From Rhodococcus sp. IEGM 1409 (lineage in GTDB: Bacteria > Actinomycetota > Actinomycetes > Mycobacteriales > Mycobacteriaceae), in contig NZ_JASHKN010000004.1 of the NCBI RefSeq assembly GCF_030056735.1, positions 1-64,000 of the forward strand: a stretch of 64,000 bases of DNA, given 5' to 3'. The notes below the pieces were generated by a model. The model was not told the DNA's origin, ran no database searches, and saw only the letters and a list, made by a program, of their open reading frames with translations. This document shows positions 35,609-43,994 of the stretch, piece by piece (within the stretch, counting starts at the first letter, position 1; each line of letters begins with the position of its first letter). Both the position numbers and the translations under genes were made by a program.

Positions 35609-36376
35609 TCATCCGGCGACGGGTGCCGGCCTGGTCAGTCCGACCGACGCGAGCGCCGCTCCGGCAATTCCCGCAGTGTTGAGAAGGGTGGCAGGGACGA
35701 CCTTCGTGCGGTTGGTCAGATGCGGAATCCACTTCTCGTGCTTGCGGCTGATACCGCCGCCGGCGATGAAGAGATCGGGCCAGAGCAGGTTCTCGAAGGT
35801 GGTCAGAACTCGCGAGACCTCGACGGCCCACTCCTTGTAGCTCCAGTCCTTCTTTTCCTTCACCGACGACGCCGCTCGATGCTCGGCCTCCTTGCCGTCG
35901 ACTTCGAGGTGACCGAACTCCGTGTTGGGCAACAGAACTCCGTTGTGCAGCACGGCCGATCCGATTCCGGTACCGAAGGTCAACAAGATCACGACGCCGG
36001 AGGTATCCTTGCCCGCTCCGAACGAGTCCTCGGCGATTCCGGCAGCGTCGGCATCGTTGAGGACGGTGACCTCGCGCCCGCCCAGGGCCTTGCTGAAGAG
36101 TGCGGCCGCGTCTGTGTCGATCCACGACTTGTCGATGTTCGCGGCACTGCGCGCGACGCCGGCGGTCACAACCGCTGGCAAGGTGATGCCGACCGGACCG
36201 GTCCACTTGGCCTGCTCGACGATTTCGGCGACGGTGCCCGCGATCGCGTCGGGAGTGGAAGGCTGCGGGGTCAGAATCTTGATGCGGTCACCGATCATTT
36301 CCCCGGTGCTCAGGTCGATGGTGCCGCCCTTGACGCCGCTGCCGCCGACATCGATCCCGAAACCTGTGGTTGTCAT
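35609..36376 (-). CDS. ppgK: Polyphosphate glucokinase
   Basis: A 255-residue ROK-family kinase that phosphorylates glucose using polyphosphate (or ATP), common in actinobacteria. Landmarks: FGIDVGGSGVKGG (phosphate 1 motif), VLNDADAAGIAE, ILLTFGTGIGSAVLHNGVLL and PNTEFGHLEVDG (glucose-binding), then WPDLFIAGGGISRKHEKWIP. The ATG giving MTTTGFGIDVGG fixes the start; the longer frame upstream is antisense to the inositol-phosphatase leader. It feeds glucose-6-phosphate to central metabolism and is divergent from the inositol-phosphatase gene by 170 bases. Confidence 0.96.
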   Translation of the reverse strand: MTTTGFGIDVGGSGVKGGTIDLSTGEMIGDRIKILTPQPSTPDAIAGTVAEIVEQAKWTGPVGITLPAVVTAGVARSAANIDKSWIDTDAAALFSKALGGREVTVLNDADAAGIAEDSFGAGKDTSGVVILLTFGTGIGSAVLHNGVLLPNTEFGHLEVDGKEAEHRAASSVKEKKDWSYKEWAVEVSRVLTTFENLLWPDLFIAGGGISRKHEKWIPHLTNRTKVVPATLLNTAGIAGAALASVGLTRPAPVAG

Positions 36377-36546
36377 CGTCCTGCGCTCCTGAGTGTCGAA
36401 TTCGAGGTCACGATCTACCGCTGCAAACACTAACCCGAACGGGTACCCGGGCGCGTGCTCTCGATCCTGTCCGAGTCGAGGCGTTCGAGTGGTGCGCCTC
36501 GGTGGAGATGTGTTGCGATGGTCCGGTGCGCCCTTCAGAAAGAACG

Positions 36547-37425
36547 ATGCCCGACTTTTCCGCCGATTCGCTGGACCCCGCACAATTGCGGGCAGTTGCC
36601 GTAGCCGTCGCCGAACGCGCGGCCGAACACGTCCGCGTGCGTCGGCCCGAGGTTTTCGGCCTGGTGGGTTCCGGTGCCGCCGAGGGTGGTTCGGTTGCTG
36701 CGAAGAGCACGCCCACCGATCCCGTCACGGTGGTCGATACCGAAACCGAACAGGTGATTCGCGACCTTCTGGCCGAATTGCGGCCTGCAGATTCGATCTT
36801 GGGTGAGGAAGGCGGGGGAGACACCGACGATTCCGCGGGAGTTCGATGGGTTGTCGACCCCATCGACGGCACGGTGAATTTTCTCTACGGAATCCCCGCG
36901 TTCGCCATCTCGGTGGCCGTACAGATCGGCGGAGTCTCGGTAGCCGGGGCTGTCGTCGACGTGTCGCTGGAAACCACGTACGCCGCGCATCGGGGCGGCG
37001 GCGCAAGCATGACCACGGCCGACGGCGTCGTCAGCGAACTGCAGGCCAACGCGGTGACCGAACTGTCAATGGCGCTGTTGGCCACCGGCTTCGGATACGG
37101 AGCGGATCGCCGGAAGGTGCAGGGCACATTGATCGGGCAGATCCTGCCGCAGGTCCGCGACATCCGACGCATCGGTTCGGCTGCGTTGGATCTGTGCATG
37201 GTTGCCACCGGCCGTGTCGATGCTCACTTCGAGCACGGACTGAGTCCGTGGGACTGGGCAGCGGGCTCCCTGATCGCTTCCGAAGCGGGGGCCGTGATCA
37301 ACGTCCCGTCGCCCAATTCCACTTCGGCCGACGGCAATGTCGTCTACGCCGTGGCTCCGGCGATTGCGGATCAGTTCGCGCAGATGCTCAGCTCGAGTGG
37401 CGCGGATCAGCCGATTCCGAGCTGA
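36547..37425 (+). CDS. Inositol monophosphatase family protein (SuhB-like)
   Basis: A 292-residue member of the Li+-sensitive, Mg2+-dependent phosphatase family. Metal-site motifs are complete: DPVTVVDTETEQ, SILGEEGG, WVVDPIDGTVNFLYGIP and the late WDWAAGSLIASEAGAVI. Likely dephosphorylates inositol-1-phosphate for phosphatidylinositol and mycothiol synthesis, although fructose-1,6-bisphosphatase activity is possible in this family. The order ppgK / suhB / cei matches M. tuberculosis Rv2702-Rv2700. It converges on cei with a six-base gap. Confidence 0.92.
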   Translation: MPDFSADSLDPAQLRAVAVAVAERAAEHVRVRRPEVFGLVGSGAAEGGSVAAKSTPTDPVTVVDTETEQVIRDLLAELRPADSILGEEGGGDTDDSAGVRWVVDPIDGTVNFLYGIPAFAISVAVQIGGVSVAGAVVDVSLETTYAAHRGGGASMTTADGVVSELQANAVTELSMALLATGFGYGADRRKVQGTLIGQILPQVRDIRRIGSAALDLCMVATGRVDAHFEHGLSPWDWAAGSLIASEAGAVINVPSPNSTSADGNVVYAVAPAIADQFAQMLSSSGADQPIPS

Positions 37426-37431
37426 GGTCGA

Positions 37432-38115
37432 TCAGCAGCGCGCGGTGCGGGCTGCTTTGAGCAGTGCGATGTCCATCGGGGCGACTTCGGCGTTCGCGGG
37501 CTGCTCGGCCAGGGCGTGCAGGATCGCCGTGGCGTCGCTGTTGGGCGTCAGGGCGCCCTTGTTGTAGGTGCCGAGAGCCAAGTCGACGGTGTCGTCGTCG
37601 CGGCCGTCCTGGACCAGTTCGGCGCAGGGGGCGACCAGCCACACGGAACTGGCGGCGGCGAGACCGTTCTGTCCGAAGCGGATCTGACCCTGGCACTCCA
37701 TGTTCTGGTCGACGTAGACGGGGTCGTTTCCGACCTGGACGTCCGGCGCGCTGGCGAAGCCGAACTCGCTCAGTTGCGCTGCCACCTGGGCGGCCTGCCC
37801 GTGTTCACCATTGGCGTTGAACACGCGAACCTTGGCTGCGGCCAGGGGAGCGGGATCGACGTCGAGCAGCTTCGACCGGTCGACGACGGTTCCCAGCGGT
37901 AGTGGCGCCGCTGCCGAAGGATCGGAGGAAGGCTGCGGAAGATTGCAGGCCACGGTGTCACTGACTTCTGCCTCGGCGCTCAGGATGCGGACCCACAAGA
38001 CACTGCCGATCAATGCGAGTATTGCGAACACGGCGATCACCGGCCACGCGCGCCGACGGCGGAACGGACGTCCCTGGTCATCGGTAGAGCTGCCTTCGGT
38101 GATCAGAGAAACCAC
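37432..38115 (-). CDS. cei: Cell envelope integrity protein Cei-like (LytR_C domain)
   Basis: A 227-residue membrane protein: basic cytoplasmic start (QGRPFRRRRAWP), a single transmembrane segment (VIAVFAILALIGSVLWVRIL), then an exported LytR_C domain (AAAKVRVFNANGEHGQAAQV, FGFASAPDVQVGNDPVYV) with four or more cysteines. It matches M. tuberculosis Cei (Rv2700), needed for envelope integrity. The GTG at 38115 has GAGGG six bases upstream. A GTG 102 bases farther out keeps the frame but has no ribosome site, so the shorter start is preferred. The exact start is uncertain. Confidence 0.85.
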   Translation of the reverse strand: MVSLITEGSSTDDQGRPFRRRRAWPVIAVFAILALIGSVLWVRILSAEAEVSDTVACNLPQPSSDPSAAAPLPLGTVVDRSKLLDVDPAPLAAAKVRVFNANGEHGQAAQVAAQLSEFGFASAPDVQVGNDPVYVDQNMECQGQIRFGQNGLAAASSVWLVAPCAELVQDGRDDDTVDLALGTYNKGALTPNSDATAILHALAEQPANAEVAPMDIALLKAARTARC

Positions 38116-38648
38116 GGTATCCCTCGACTTTCTTGACGAAACCTGTACTTCGCCATCGGGCCGAGCGGCGCCGGCATGACGTTCGGTGCTTACCTTAGAG
38201 GGCTTGTGTGGCGACACAGCCGAAGCGCGGCTCGACGCGTCGAGCCGCGCTTGATCACCAAACGGCAGTTGGCCGACTACCGGCCTGTTTCTACCCGGAT
38301 TCGGCCCGAAAACATCGGCGATAGGTCACAGCTTGCTCTTGCCTTGGTGACAATTCGTAGTCATTTTTCGGAAATTTCCGATTCGGTTACTACTTTCGTG
38401 CTCGCGTCGGCTACTGTCTGGCGGCCCAGGTCGTTCAACTGGGCATCGGCAGGACGCCGAAATGACAACCAAATGAGGCGCAGATCACGTTCTCGGAAGG
38501 AACTTCCGGGCACTAATTCCAGTCCTGCAGCGTTATGCAGCGACAGGGAATGATCTGGATGCCACGGCGGTTTCCATGCGCATCAAGGATCTACCGGATT
38601 CTCGGCGCACACGGGACCGGGATACACGAAGAGGATGGGGTAGACGAG
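38116..38648. other. 533-base intergenic region with perfect 30-bp palindrome
   Basis: The longest gene-free stretch here, between divergent cei and the DUF4193 gene. I see no credible protein gene. It holds a perfect 30-bp palindrome (38223-38252, left half AAGCGCGGCTCGACG), a 14-bp palindrome TCGGAAATTTCCGA (38368-38381) in an AT-richer patch at about 38330-38400, and an inverted repeat CGGAAG-GAA-CTTCCG (38494-38508). A long leader or small RNA upstream of DUF4193 is possible but unproven. Confidence 0.6.
38223..38252. repeat. Perfect 30-bp palindrome
   Basis: AAGCGCGGCTCGACG joined directly to its reverse complement, with no loop bases, roughly 108 bases upstream of the cei start. It could act as a cruciform, an operator or a terminator; it has no T-tract. 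Confidence 0.9.
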
Positions 38649-38951
38649 ATGGCAACTGACTACGACGCACCGAGGCGTACAGAGTCCGACGAGGTTTCGG
38701 AGGACTCGCTCGAAGAGCTGAAGGCGCGACGCAACGAAGCGCAGTCAGCCGTCGTCGACATCGACGAGACGGACACCGCGGAGTCCTTCGAGCTGCCGGG
38801 TGCCGACCTTTCCGGCGAGGAACTCTCGGTTCGAGTGGTTCCGAAGCAGGCAGACGAGTTCACGTGTTCGAGCTGCTTCCTGGTCCATCACCGCAGCCGC
38901 CTGGCCAGTGATGCCAACGGGCAGCTCGTATGCATGGACTGCGCTGCCTGA
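38649..38951 (+). CDS. DUF4193 protein (Rv2699c-like)
   Basis: A 100-residue acidic protein matching the actinobacterial DUF4193 pattern: MATDYDAPRRTESDEVSEDS, ELKARRNEAQSAVVDIDE, GADLSGEELSVRVVPKQADE and a C-terminal zinc-ribbon-like FTCSSCFLVHHRSRL...CMDC (CxxC and CxxC). Likely a small RNA-polymerase- or ribosome-associated factor, but no function is established. The ATG is preceded by AGGATGGGG (weak ribosome site). The long upstream region may contain its leader. Confidence 0.88.
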   Translation: MATDYDAPRRTESDEVSEDSLEELKARRNEAQSAVVDIDETDTAESFELPGADLSGEELSVRVVPKQADEFTCSSCFLVHHRSRLASDANGQLVCMDCAA

Positions 38952-39031
38952 TCTCCCTTCCCGGTGGTCGACCCGTCAGCTCGAGGGTCGACCAAGGGTC
39001 GGGGAGTACTGCTTTGCTGTGACCGTGCTGG

Positions 39032-39529
39032 TCAGCGATCCAGCGCAGCCAGCAGATCAGCGGGACGACGTGTGCTGACCAACCAGTACGGCGTGGGATC
39101 CTCCGGGTCGTCGAGCACGATCAACACCATTGTCTTGACCCATGGGCGATGTTGGACGAACGCCGACGGATCGAGTTGGCGCCCCATCGCCGCACTCTTC
39201 GCGGATGCCGGCACTGCTGCCGCCCGTGAAATCAGTTCGACCGGCAGGTGGGCTCTACCCACGTGCAGTTCTTTCGCCCCTGCTGTCTCCACCACCTCGA
39301 CACGCATCCGGCTGAGCCAGAACGCCGCCCAGATGGGGATGGGGAGCAGCACGACGTACGCCAGGTACGAGAGAAGCCCTGGGCGGCCCATGTGAACCTC
39401 GGCCGCGAGGAGTCCGGCTACGGCCAGTCCGGCGATCCACCACCAGATCGGCACCCACAGGCGCTCGGAGTACAGCGTCGTGGACGGGGGCGTTGTGGTG
39501 GCGACGTCAGGTCGAGATGTTTCGGGCAC
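39032..39529 (-). CDS. DUF3093 membrane protein (Rv2698-like)
   Basis: A 165-residue membrane protein with two predicted helices ([20 protein letters not shown] and [20 protein letters not shown]) separated by a short loop (HMGRPG), then a soluble beta-rich domain ([20 protein letters not shown]) and the C-terminal [17 protein letters not shown]. It fits DUF3093 and its conserved position opposite dut. Function unknown. Its start and the dut GTG lie 41 bases apart, so the promoters are back to back. Confidence 0.88.
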   Translation of the reverse strand: MPETSRPDVATTTPPSTTLYSERLWVPIWWWIAGLAVAGLLAAEVHMGRPGLLSYLAYVVLLPIPIWAAFWLSRMRVEVVETAGAKELHVGRAHLPVELISRAAAVPASAKSAAMGRQLDPSAFVQHRPWVKTMVLIVLDDPEDPTPYWLVSTRRPADLLAALDR

Positions 39530-39570
39530 CTGTCAAGGATAGTCCGTCGCTACGAGTAGTCTTGGCCCAC

Positions 39571-40065
39571 GTGAGCGACCATCTCTCCATCGCCTTGAAG
39601 CGACTGGATCCAGACCTGCCGGTTCCACAGCGTGCGCATCCCGGAGATGCGGGTGTGGATCTGTGCTCCACCAGCGACGTCACGATCGAACCCGGCCACC
39701 GAACACTGGTCGGAACGGGGATTGCGATCGCTCTGCCGGTGGGCACCGTCGGGTTGATCCATCCGCGTTCCGGACTCGCCGCCAAATCGGGACTGTCGAT
39801 CGTGAATGCGCCCGGAACCGTGGACGCGGGATACCGGGGCGAGCTCAAGGTCTGCTTGATCAATCTCGATCCGGCCATAGCCATCGACATCCGCCGCGGT
39901 GACCGAATCGCTCAGCTCGTGGTTCAACGAGTCGAACTCCCGATTTTCGAGGAAGTCGAGTCGCTGGACGACACGACCAGAGGGACTGGAGGCTACGGTT
40001 CCAGCGGCGGTCACGCGATACTCGATACCGATGCGCCTGGCGCGGTAGTCGGAGAGGGAGTCTGA
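39571..40065 (+). CDS. dut: dUTP diphosphatase
   Basis: A 164-residue trimeric dUTPase that hydrolyses dUTP to dUMP, keeping uracil out of DNA and feeding thymidylate synthesis. All five motifs are visible: [49 protein letters not shown] and the C-terminal [10 protein letters not shown] that closes over the active site. Starts at GTG ([12 protein letters not shown]). Three bases separate it from the DUF3710 gene, so they share a transcript. Confidence 0.97.
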   Translation: MSDHLSIALKRLDPDLPVPQRAHPGDAGVDLCSTSDVTIEPGHRTLVGTGIAIALPVGTVGLIHPRSGLAAKSGLSIVNAPGTVDAGYRGELKVCLINLDPAIAIDIRRGDRIAQLVVQRVELPIFEEVESLDDTTRGTGGYGSSGGHAILDTDAPGAVVGEGV

Positions 40066-40068
40066 ATC

Positions 40069-40899
40069 ATGTTCGGACGCAAGAAGAAGACAGACGTCGA
40101 CGAGGAACCCACCAGATTCTTCGGTGACGAGAACGACGAGTCGGTAGAGATCGACGAGGTCGAAGACGATCTCGATGTCGCCGGTGACGAGTTCGGTGAC
40201 GAGTCCGAGGGCCCCTACGACATCTCGGAGATCGATTCCGACGATCCGACGGCAGGCCACGACGGTCAGCGTCTTGATCTCGGATCCGTTCTGGTGCCGA
40301 TGCCCACCGGCGGACAGTTGCAGGTCGAGATGGCGCCCAACGGTTCGCCCCAGGCGGTACACCTGGTCACCGAGCACGGCCGCATCACCGTTGCCGCCTA
40401 CGCCGCCCCGAAATCGCCCGGTCAGTGGCGTGAGGTCGTTGCCGAGCTCGCGCAGTCGCTTCGCGACGACAATTCTGCGGTGAGCGTCGAGAACGGTCCG
40501 TGGGGCCGTGAACTGGCTGCCGTGACGGCCAACATGGACCTGCGGTTCATCGGCGTCGACGGTCCGCGGTGGATGGTGCGCTGCGTGGTCGCGGGTCCGA
40601 GTGGATCCACCGCCGCGAACGCCCCTTTGGTGGCAATCGCACGGGACATCTTGCGCGACACCGTCGTCAACCGAGGATCGGAGCCGCACCCGGTGCGGAC
40701 ACCGCTGCCCGTCGTGCTCCCGCAGGTACTCGCCGAGCAGTTGGCGGCCGCACACGAGCAGCAGCAGTTGGCGGCAGCGCAGCAGCAACAGGTCGCAGTC
40801 CAGCAGCCGCAGTCAGCTCCGCCCGCACCTCCGGCACGGCCGACTCCGCCGCCGCGTAGCGGCGAATCCGGTTCTGCCATGCAGCAATTGGGGCAGTAA
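40069..40899 (+). CDS. DUF3710 protein (Rv2696c-like)
   Basis: A 276-residue protein: acidic N-terminus (DVDEEPTRFFGDENDESVEI), then the DUF3710 core (LDLGSVLVPMPTGGQLQVEM, GPWGRELAAVTANMDLRFIG, DGPRWMVRCVVAGP). The C-terminal 60 residues are glutamine/alanine- and proline-rich and likely disordered. Conserved immediately after dut in actinobacteria. Function unknown; cytoplasmic, with no membrane segment. Confidence 0.9.
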   Translation: MFGRKKKTDVDEEPTRFFGDENDESVEIDEVEDDLDVAGDEFGDESEGPYDISEIDSDDPTAGHDGQRLDLGSVLVPMPTGGQLQVEMAPNGSPQAVHLVTEHGRITVAAYAAPKSPGQWREVVAELAQSLRDDNSAVSVENGPWGRELAAVTANMDLRFIGVDGPRWMVRCVVAGPSGSTAANAPLVAIARDILRDTVVNRGSEPHPVRTPLPVVLPQVLAEQLAAAHEQQQLAAAQQQQVAVQQPQSAPPAPPARPTPPPRSGESGSAMQQLGQ

Positions 40900-40921
40900 C
40901 AGAGTCTTTTCAGAGTTCCTG

Positions 40922-41647
40922 TCAGGCGCTCGCGGTGGTCTCGGAATCGACCGCCGCGAGCGCTTTGATGCAGGTGGACCCGAGAACAGCGGGATCGCGC
41001 CCGATCAAGTCCAGCGTCGTCGTGGCGACTGCGCCGCGGGGGAGTGCATCCGCCAAGGCCTGCGCCACCGCCGCGGGATGAACCGGGTCGTCCACTGCCG
41101 AAGCGATGCCGACCGGAACGCCTATCTCCCGTAACGCGCTCTCGCTGAGGGAGTGGTACGACGCCGCCTCGTCGAGCGCTGCCGGGAGATCGGGCCACTG
41201 CGAGCGCCAGGAGCGCTCGAGTTCGGCTCCGAGCCACGCCGGACTCGACGCAAGCATCGCTGCGATCACCGCCTCCAAACCTTCGGAGCGTAGTTGCCCT
41301 GCGGTGAACCTCGCGCTCGCCGCTGCGGGTGCGTCGTCCGCCGGCCCGATCCAGGCCGGAAGCGCTGCCAACACACTCACTGTTCGATCGGGGTTGGCGG
41401 CGGCCCACTGGAGCGCCACGGCCGCCCCGATCGAGACGCCTCCGACGATGATTCGGCCGTGCGTGTCCGCGGCTCTGTCCATCGCGTCCAGATACCCGTC
41501 CACGACACGCCGAGGGTCCGGTTCAATTGCGACGATGCGCACATCCAGAGACGCCAGCGGCGCCCGGAATGCCCGGTCCGCGAAGTGGGCGTCAGAGCCT
41601 GTACCTGGGAGAACGACGGCCACGGTCTCCGATTCTGAGATCTGCAT
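40922..41647 (-). CDS. Alpha/beta hydrolase (Rv2695-like)
   Basis: A 241-residue hydrolase with VAVVLPGTGSDAHFADRAFR (oxyanion region), nucleophile elbow GGVSIGAAVALQW (Ser at about 92) and late acid/His candidates in SAVDDPVHPAAVA. Small, without signal peptide. Its location between the DUF3710 and OB-fold genes matches M. tuberculosis Rv2694c-Rv2696c from memory. Substrate not predictable. Confidence 0.8.
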   Translation of the reverse strand: MQISESETVAVVLPGTGSDAHFADRAFRAPLASLDVRIVAIEPDPRRVVDGYLDAMDRAADTHGRIIVGGVSIGAAVALQWAAANPDRTVSVLAALPAWIGPADDAPAAASARFTAGQLRSEGLEAVIAAMLASSPAWLGAELERSWRSQWPDLPAALDEAASYHSLSESALREIGVPVGIASAVDDPVHPAAVAQALADALPRGAVATTTLDLIGRDPAVLGSTCIKALAAVDSETTASA

Positions 41648-41785
41648 CTCTTGATCTTGCCCGGTGCCCCCGAGGCGCGGACTGACCGGTGTGGTTACAC
41701 GCTCGTAATGGGTCTACAGTGGCGATCACACAGCCCTTCACGTGACGCGAAACCCTTGCGTCACACATGTTCGCAGGAGCGCGCA

Positions 41786-42160
41786 ATGGCACCCGCCGCC
41801 GCAGGATATTTTCGTCGACTGACCCAGCGTCTGACTGAGGACGTCGACCAGTTGGATGCCCAGGAAATGGCCGAGTCCAACAAGGCTTCCGGAGGTCAGA
41901 AGGCCTGCGATTGTCGTCGCGGTGAAGAGGTCACGATGGTGGGCCGACTCCGTAGCGTCGACGCGTGTCCCAAGTCGGGAAATGCCAGCATCGAGGCCGA
42001 GTTCTTCGACGGCACCGAGGTGATCAATCTCGTCTGGATCGGGCGTCGCCGGATCCCGGGAATCGAGACCGGTAAGACCTTGCTGATCCGCGGTCGTGTG
42101 GGCGAGCGTGACGGTCGCAAGGCGATCTTCAACCCTTACTACGAACTGCGCGGCGAATAG
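41786..42160 (+). CDS. OB-fold nucleic-acid-binding protein (Rv2694c-like)
   Basis: A 124-residue protein: N-terminal helix (GYFRRLTQRLTEDVDQLDAQ), then an OB-fold (GEEVTMVGRLRSVDACPKSG, AEFFDGTEVINLVWIGRRRI, TLLIRGRVGERDGRKAIFNP) of the tRNA_anti/RecG wedge type, able to bind single-stranded nucleic acid. The ATG giving MAPAAAGYF follows GGAG at a good distance. It is followed by DUF3159 in the same direction (52 bases). Confidence 0.88.
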   Translation: MAPAAAGYFRRLTQRLTEDVDQLDAQEMAESNKASGGQKACDCRRGEEVTMVGRLRSVDACPKSGNASIEAEFFDGTEVINLVWIGRRRIPGIETGKTLLIRGRVGERDGRKAIFNPYYELRGE

Positions 42161-42212
42161 GCGCGTTTCCCGCATTTACCGTGCGACTCGGTGACTGTGG
42201 CACCCTCGACAG

Positions 42213-42926
42213 GTGACTGAAACACAACAGCGATCGGTAATCGACCAACTCGGCGGCCTGAGTGGTCTGATCTATTCGTCTTTGCCGATTCTGATTTTTG
42301 TCCCGGTCAACAGCATCTGGAACCTCACTGCGGCAATCTGGGCCGCATTGGGCGTCGCCGTCGCGATCGCGGCCTGGCGCCTCTTCCGGAAGGATTCCCT
42401 CCAACCCGCCATTTCCGGGTTTCTCGGAGTCGGAGTTTCCGCGTTCATTGCCTATCGCACCGGCGACGCCAAAGGATATTTCCTCTTCGGTATCTACACG
42501 AGCCTCGCCTACGGTGCGGTCTTCCTGATTTCCATCCTCGTCCGCTGGCCCCTCGTCGGTATCATCTGGGGCTACCTCAACGGGCACGGCAATCTCTGGC
42601 GCAAGCACCGCTCTGCCGTCCGCCTCTACGACATCGCGACGGCAGCATGGGCGCTGGTCTTCGGTGCGCGCTATCTCGTTCAGTCACAGCTCTACGACAC
42701 CGACCACACCGGATGGCTCGCTGTCGCCCGTATCGGCATGGGGTGGCCACTGACGGGTCTGGTCCTGCTGGTCACGATCTGGGCCGTGCGTAAGGCCGAT
42801 CGGATCGTCGAGCCGGAACCGGTTGTAGGGCCTGAAAGCAGTGAGCCCACCGCAACGGACACGGGGTCCGAAGAGGTGGGCTCGGTGAATCTGACGAAGC
42901 CGCGCGAAGATCGCGATCTCAGCTGA
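42213..42926 (+). CDS. DUF3159 membrane protein (Rv2693c-like)
   Basis: A 237-residue membrane protein starting at GTG. Six or so helices are visible: GLIYSSLPILIFVPVNSIW, TAAIWAALGVAVAIAAWRLF, GVGVSAFIAYRTGDAKGYFL, FLISILVRWPLVGIIWGYLN and GWPLTGLVLLVTIWAVRK, with the family motifs SLPILIFVPVNS and RTGDAKGYF. The C-terminus is acidic. The intramembrane YRTGDAKGYF resembles intracellular septation (YciB)-type proteins. Its end overlaps the GNAT gene by eight bases. Function unknown. Confidence 0.88.
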   Translation: MTETQQRSVIDQLGGLSGLIYSSLPILIFVPVNSIWNLTAAIWAALGVAVAIAAWRLFRKDSLQPAISGFLGVGVSAFIAYRTGDAKGYFLFGIYTSLAYGAVFLISILVRWPLVGIIWGYLNGHGNLWRKHRSAVRLYDIATAAWALVFGARYLVQSQLYDTDHTGWLAVARIGMGWPLTGLVLLVTIWAVRKADRIVEPEPVVGPESSEPTATDTGSEEVGSVNLTKPREDRDLS

Positions 42927-43212
42927 TCAGGTCCTGGTACTCAGGGTGCTTGTCGAGGAACTTCACGACGTACGGGCAGACCGGGTGAACCTTGAGGCCG
43001 CGTGCTCGTACGTCGTCCAGAGCCTGGCGGACGAGAACCCCGGCCAACCCGAAACCTTCGAAGGCCGGGTAGATCTCGGTGTGGTTGAACGAGACGACGT
43101 CACCTGAGGTGGTGTAGTCCTCGATCCCGGCAAGGTCGCCGTCGGCATGGATCTCGTAACGGCTCTGGCCTGGATTGTCGGTGACTACGGTGTTTTCGGG
43201 TGCTTGTGCCAT
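42919..43212 (-). CDS. Short GNAT N-acetyltransferase (Yjdj type)
   Basis: A 97-residue minimal GNAT: RYEIHADGDLAGIEDYTTSG, HTEIYPAFEGFGLAGVLVRQ (acetyl-CoA loop EGFGLAG) and RARGLKVHPVCPYVVKFLDK with a Cys in the CPYV motif that is typical of this small class. It probably acetylates a small amine or a protein terminus. It lies 33 bases downstream of ceoC in the same direction and may be on that transcript. Confidence 0.88.
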   Translation of the reverse strand: MAQAPENTVVTDNPGQSRYEIHADGDLAGIEDYTTSGDVVSFNHTEIYPAFEGFGLAGVLVRQALDDVRARGLKVHPVCPYVVKFLDKHPEYQDLIS

Positions 43213-43245
43213 GTGATTCCCTTTCGTCGTCAGTGTGTTCGTCGG

Positions 43246-43908
43246 TCAATTCTCCAGGCGGAGTGCAACGCGCAACTGATCCTCGGCGTCGACGGCCGCA
43301 ACGAAGAGCAGTTCGTCCCCGCCTTCGATGGGATCGTCCATCTGCGGAACGATCACGCGGCCGCCTCGCAAGATGGTGACCAGTGCGCAGTCTCGCGGTA
43401 GTTCGAGTTTTTTGACGGCTTTACCGGCGAGCGGTGTGTTGTCGGGCAACGTGATCTCGACGAGGTTGGCCTGTCCCTGCCGCAGTGTCATCAGTTTGAC
43501 CAGGTCACCGACGGAGACGGCCTCTTCGACGAGCGAAGCGAGCATCCGCGGTGTCGAGACGGCGACGTCGACGCCCCACGACTCGTCGAAGAGCCATTCG
43601 TTGCGGGGATCGTTGACGCGGGCGACTACTCGGCGAACACCGAACTCGGTTTTCGCGAGCAGACTGAGAACCAGGTTTGCCTTGTCGTCTCCGGTCGCGG
43701 CAATCACGACCTCGTACGACTCCATCGACGCGTCCTCGAGTCGGCTGAGCTCGCAGGCGTCCGCGTGTACCCACTTCGCCTCGGGCACCGACTCCGGTTC
43801 GATGTGATCGAGTTTGCGTTCGATCAGCATGACGTCGTGTGAGCTTCGAATCAGCTCTCGCGCAATGGAGCGGCCTACGGCGCCGGCTCCGGCGATGGCG
43901 ACCTTCAT
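43246..43908 (-). CDS. ceoC: TrkA-type RCK protein CeoC
   Basis: A 220-residue K+-transport regulatory subunit: RCK_N Rossmann fold (MKVAIAGAGAVGRSIARELI, GxGxxG intact) with HADACELSRL, and an RCK_C domain (PDNTPLAGKAVKKLELPRDC, GGDELLFVAAVDAEDQL). NAD(H)/ATP binding to such proteins gates K+ channels and transporters. Paired with ceoB upstream (86-base gap). No TrkH/TrkG membrane subunit occurs in the window. Confidence 0.93.
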   Translation of the reverse strand: MKVAIAGAGAVGRSIARELIRSSHDVMLIERKLDHIEPESVPEAKWVHADACELSRLEDASMESYEVVIAATGDDKANLVLSLLAKTEFGVRRVVARVNDPRNEWLFDESWGVDVAVSTPRMLASLVEEAVSVGDLVKLMTLRQGQANLVEITLPDNTPLAGKAVKKLELPRDCALVTILRGGRVIVPQMDDPIEGGDELLFVAAVDAEDQLRVALRLEN

Positions 43909-43994
43909 CGAGAACTTCCAATCACGGTGTAGTGCAACACAGTCGCAGGTTTGTTGTGAGAGACGGCGTTCGGATCAGTCATCTGCAGCCTCCC

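Noticed and set aside
38176..38553. 125-residue open frame in the cei-DUF4193 gap
   Set aside because: No recognisable domain, rich in R and S, covers the palindromes and lacks a ribosome site. Not supported as a gene.
39550..40788. Open frame of about 410 residues opposite dut and DUF3710
   Set aside because: It covers two genes with complete motifs on the other strand, with no family resemblance of its own.
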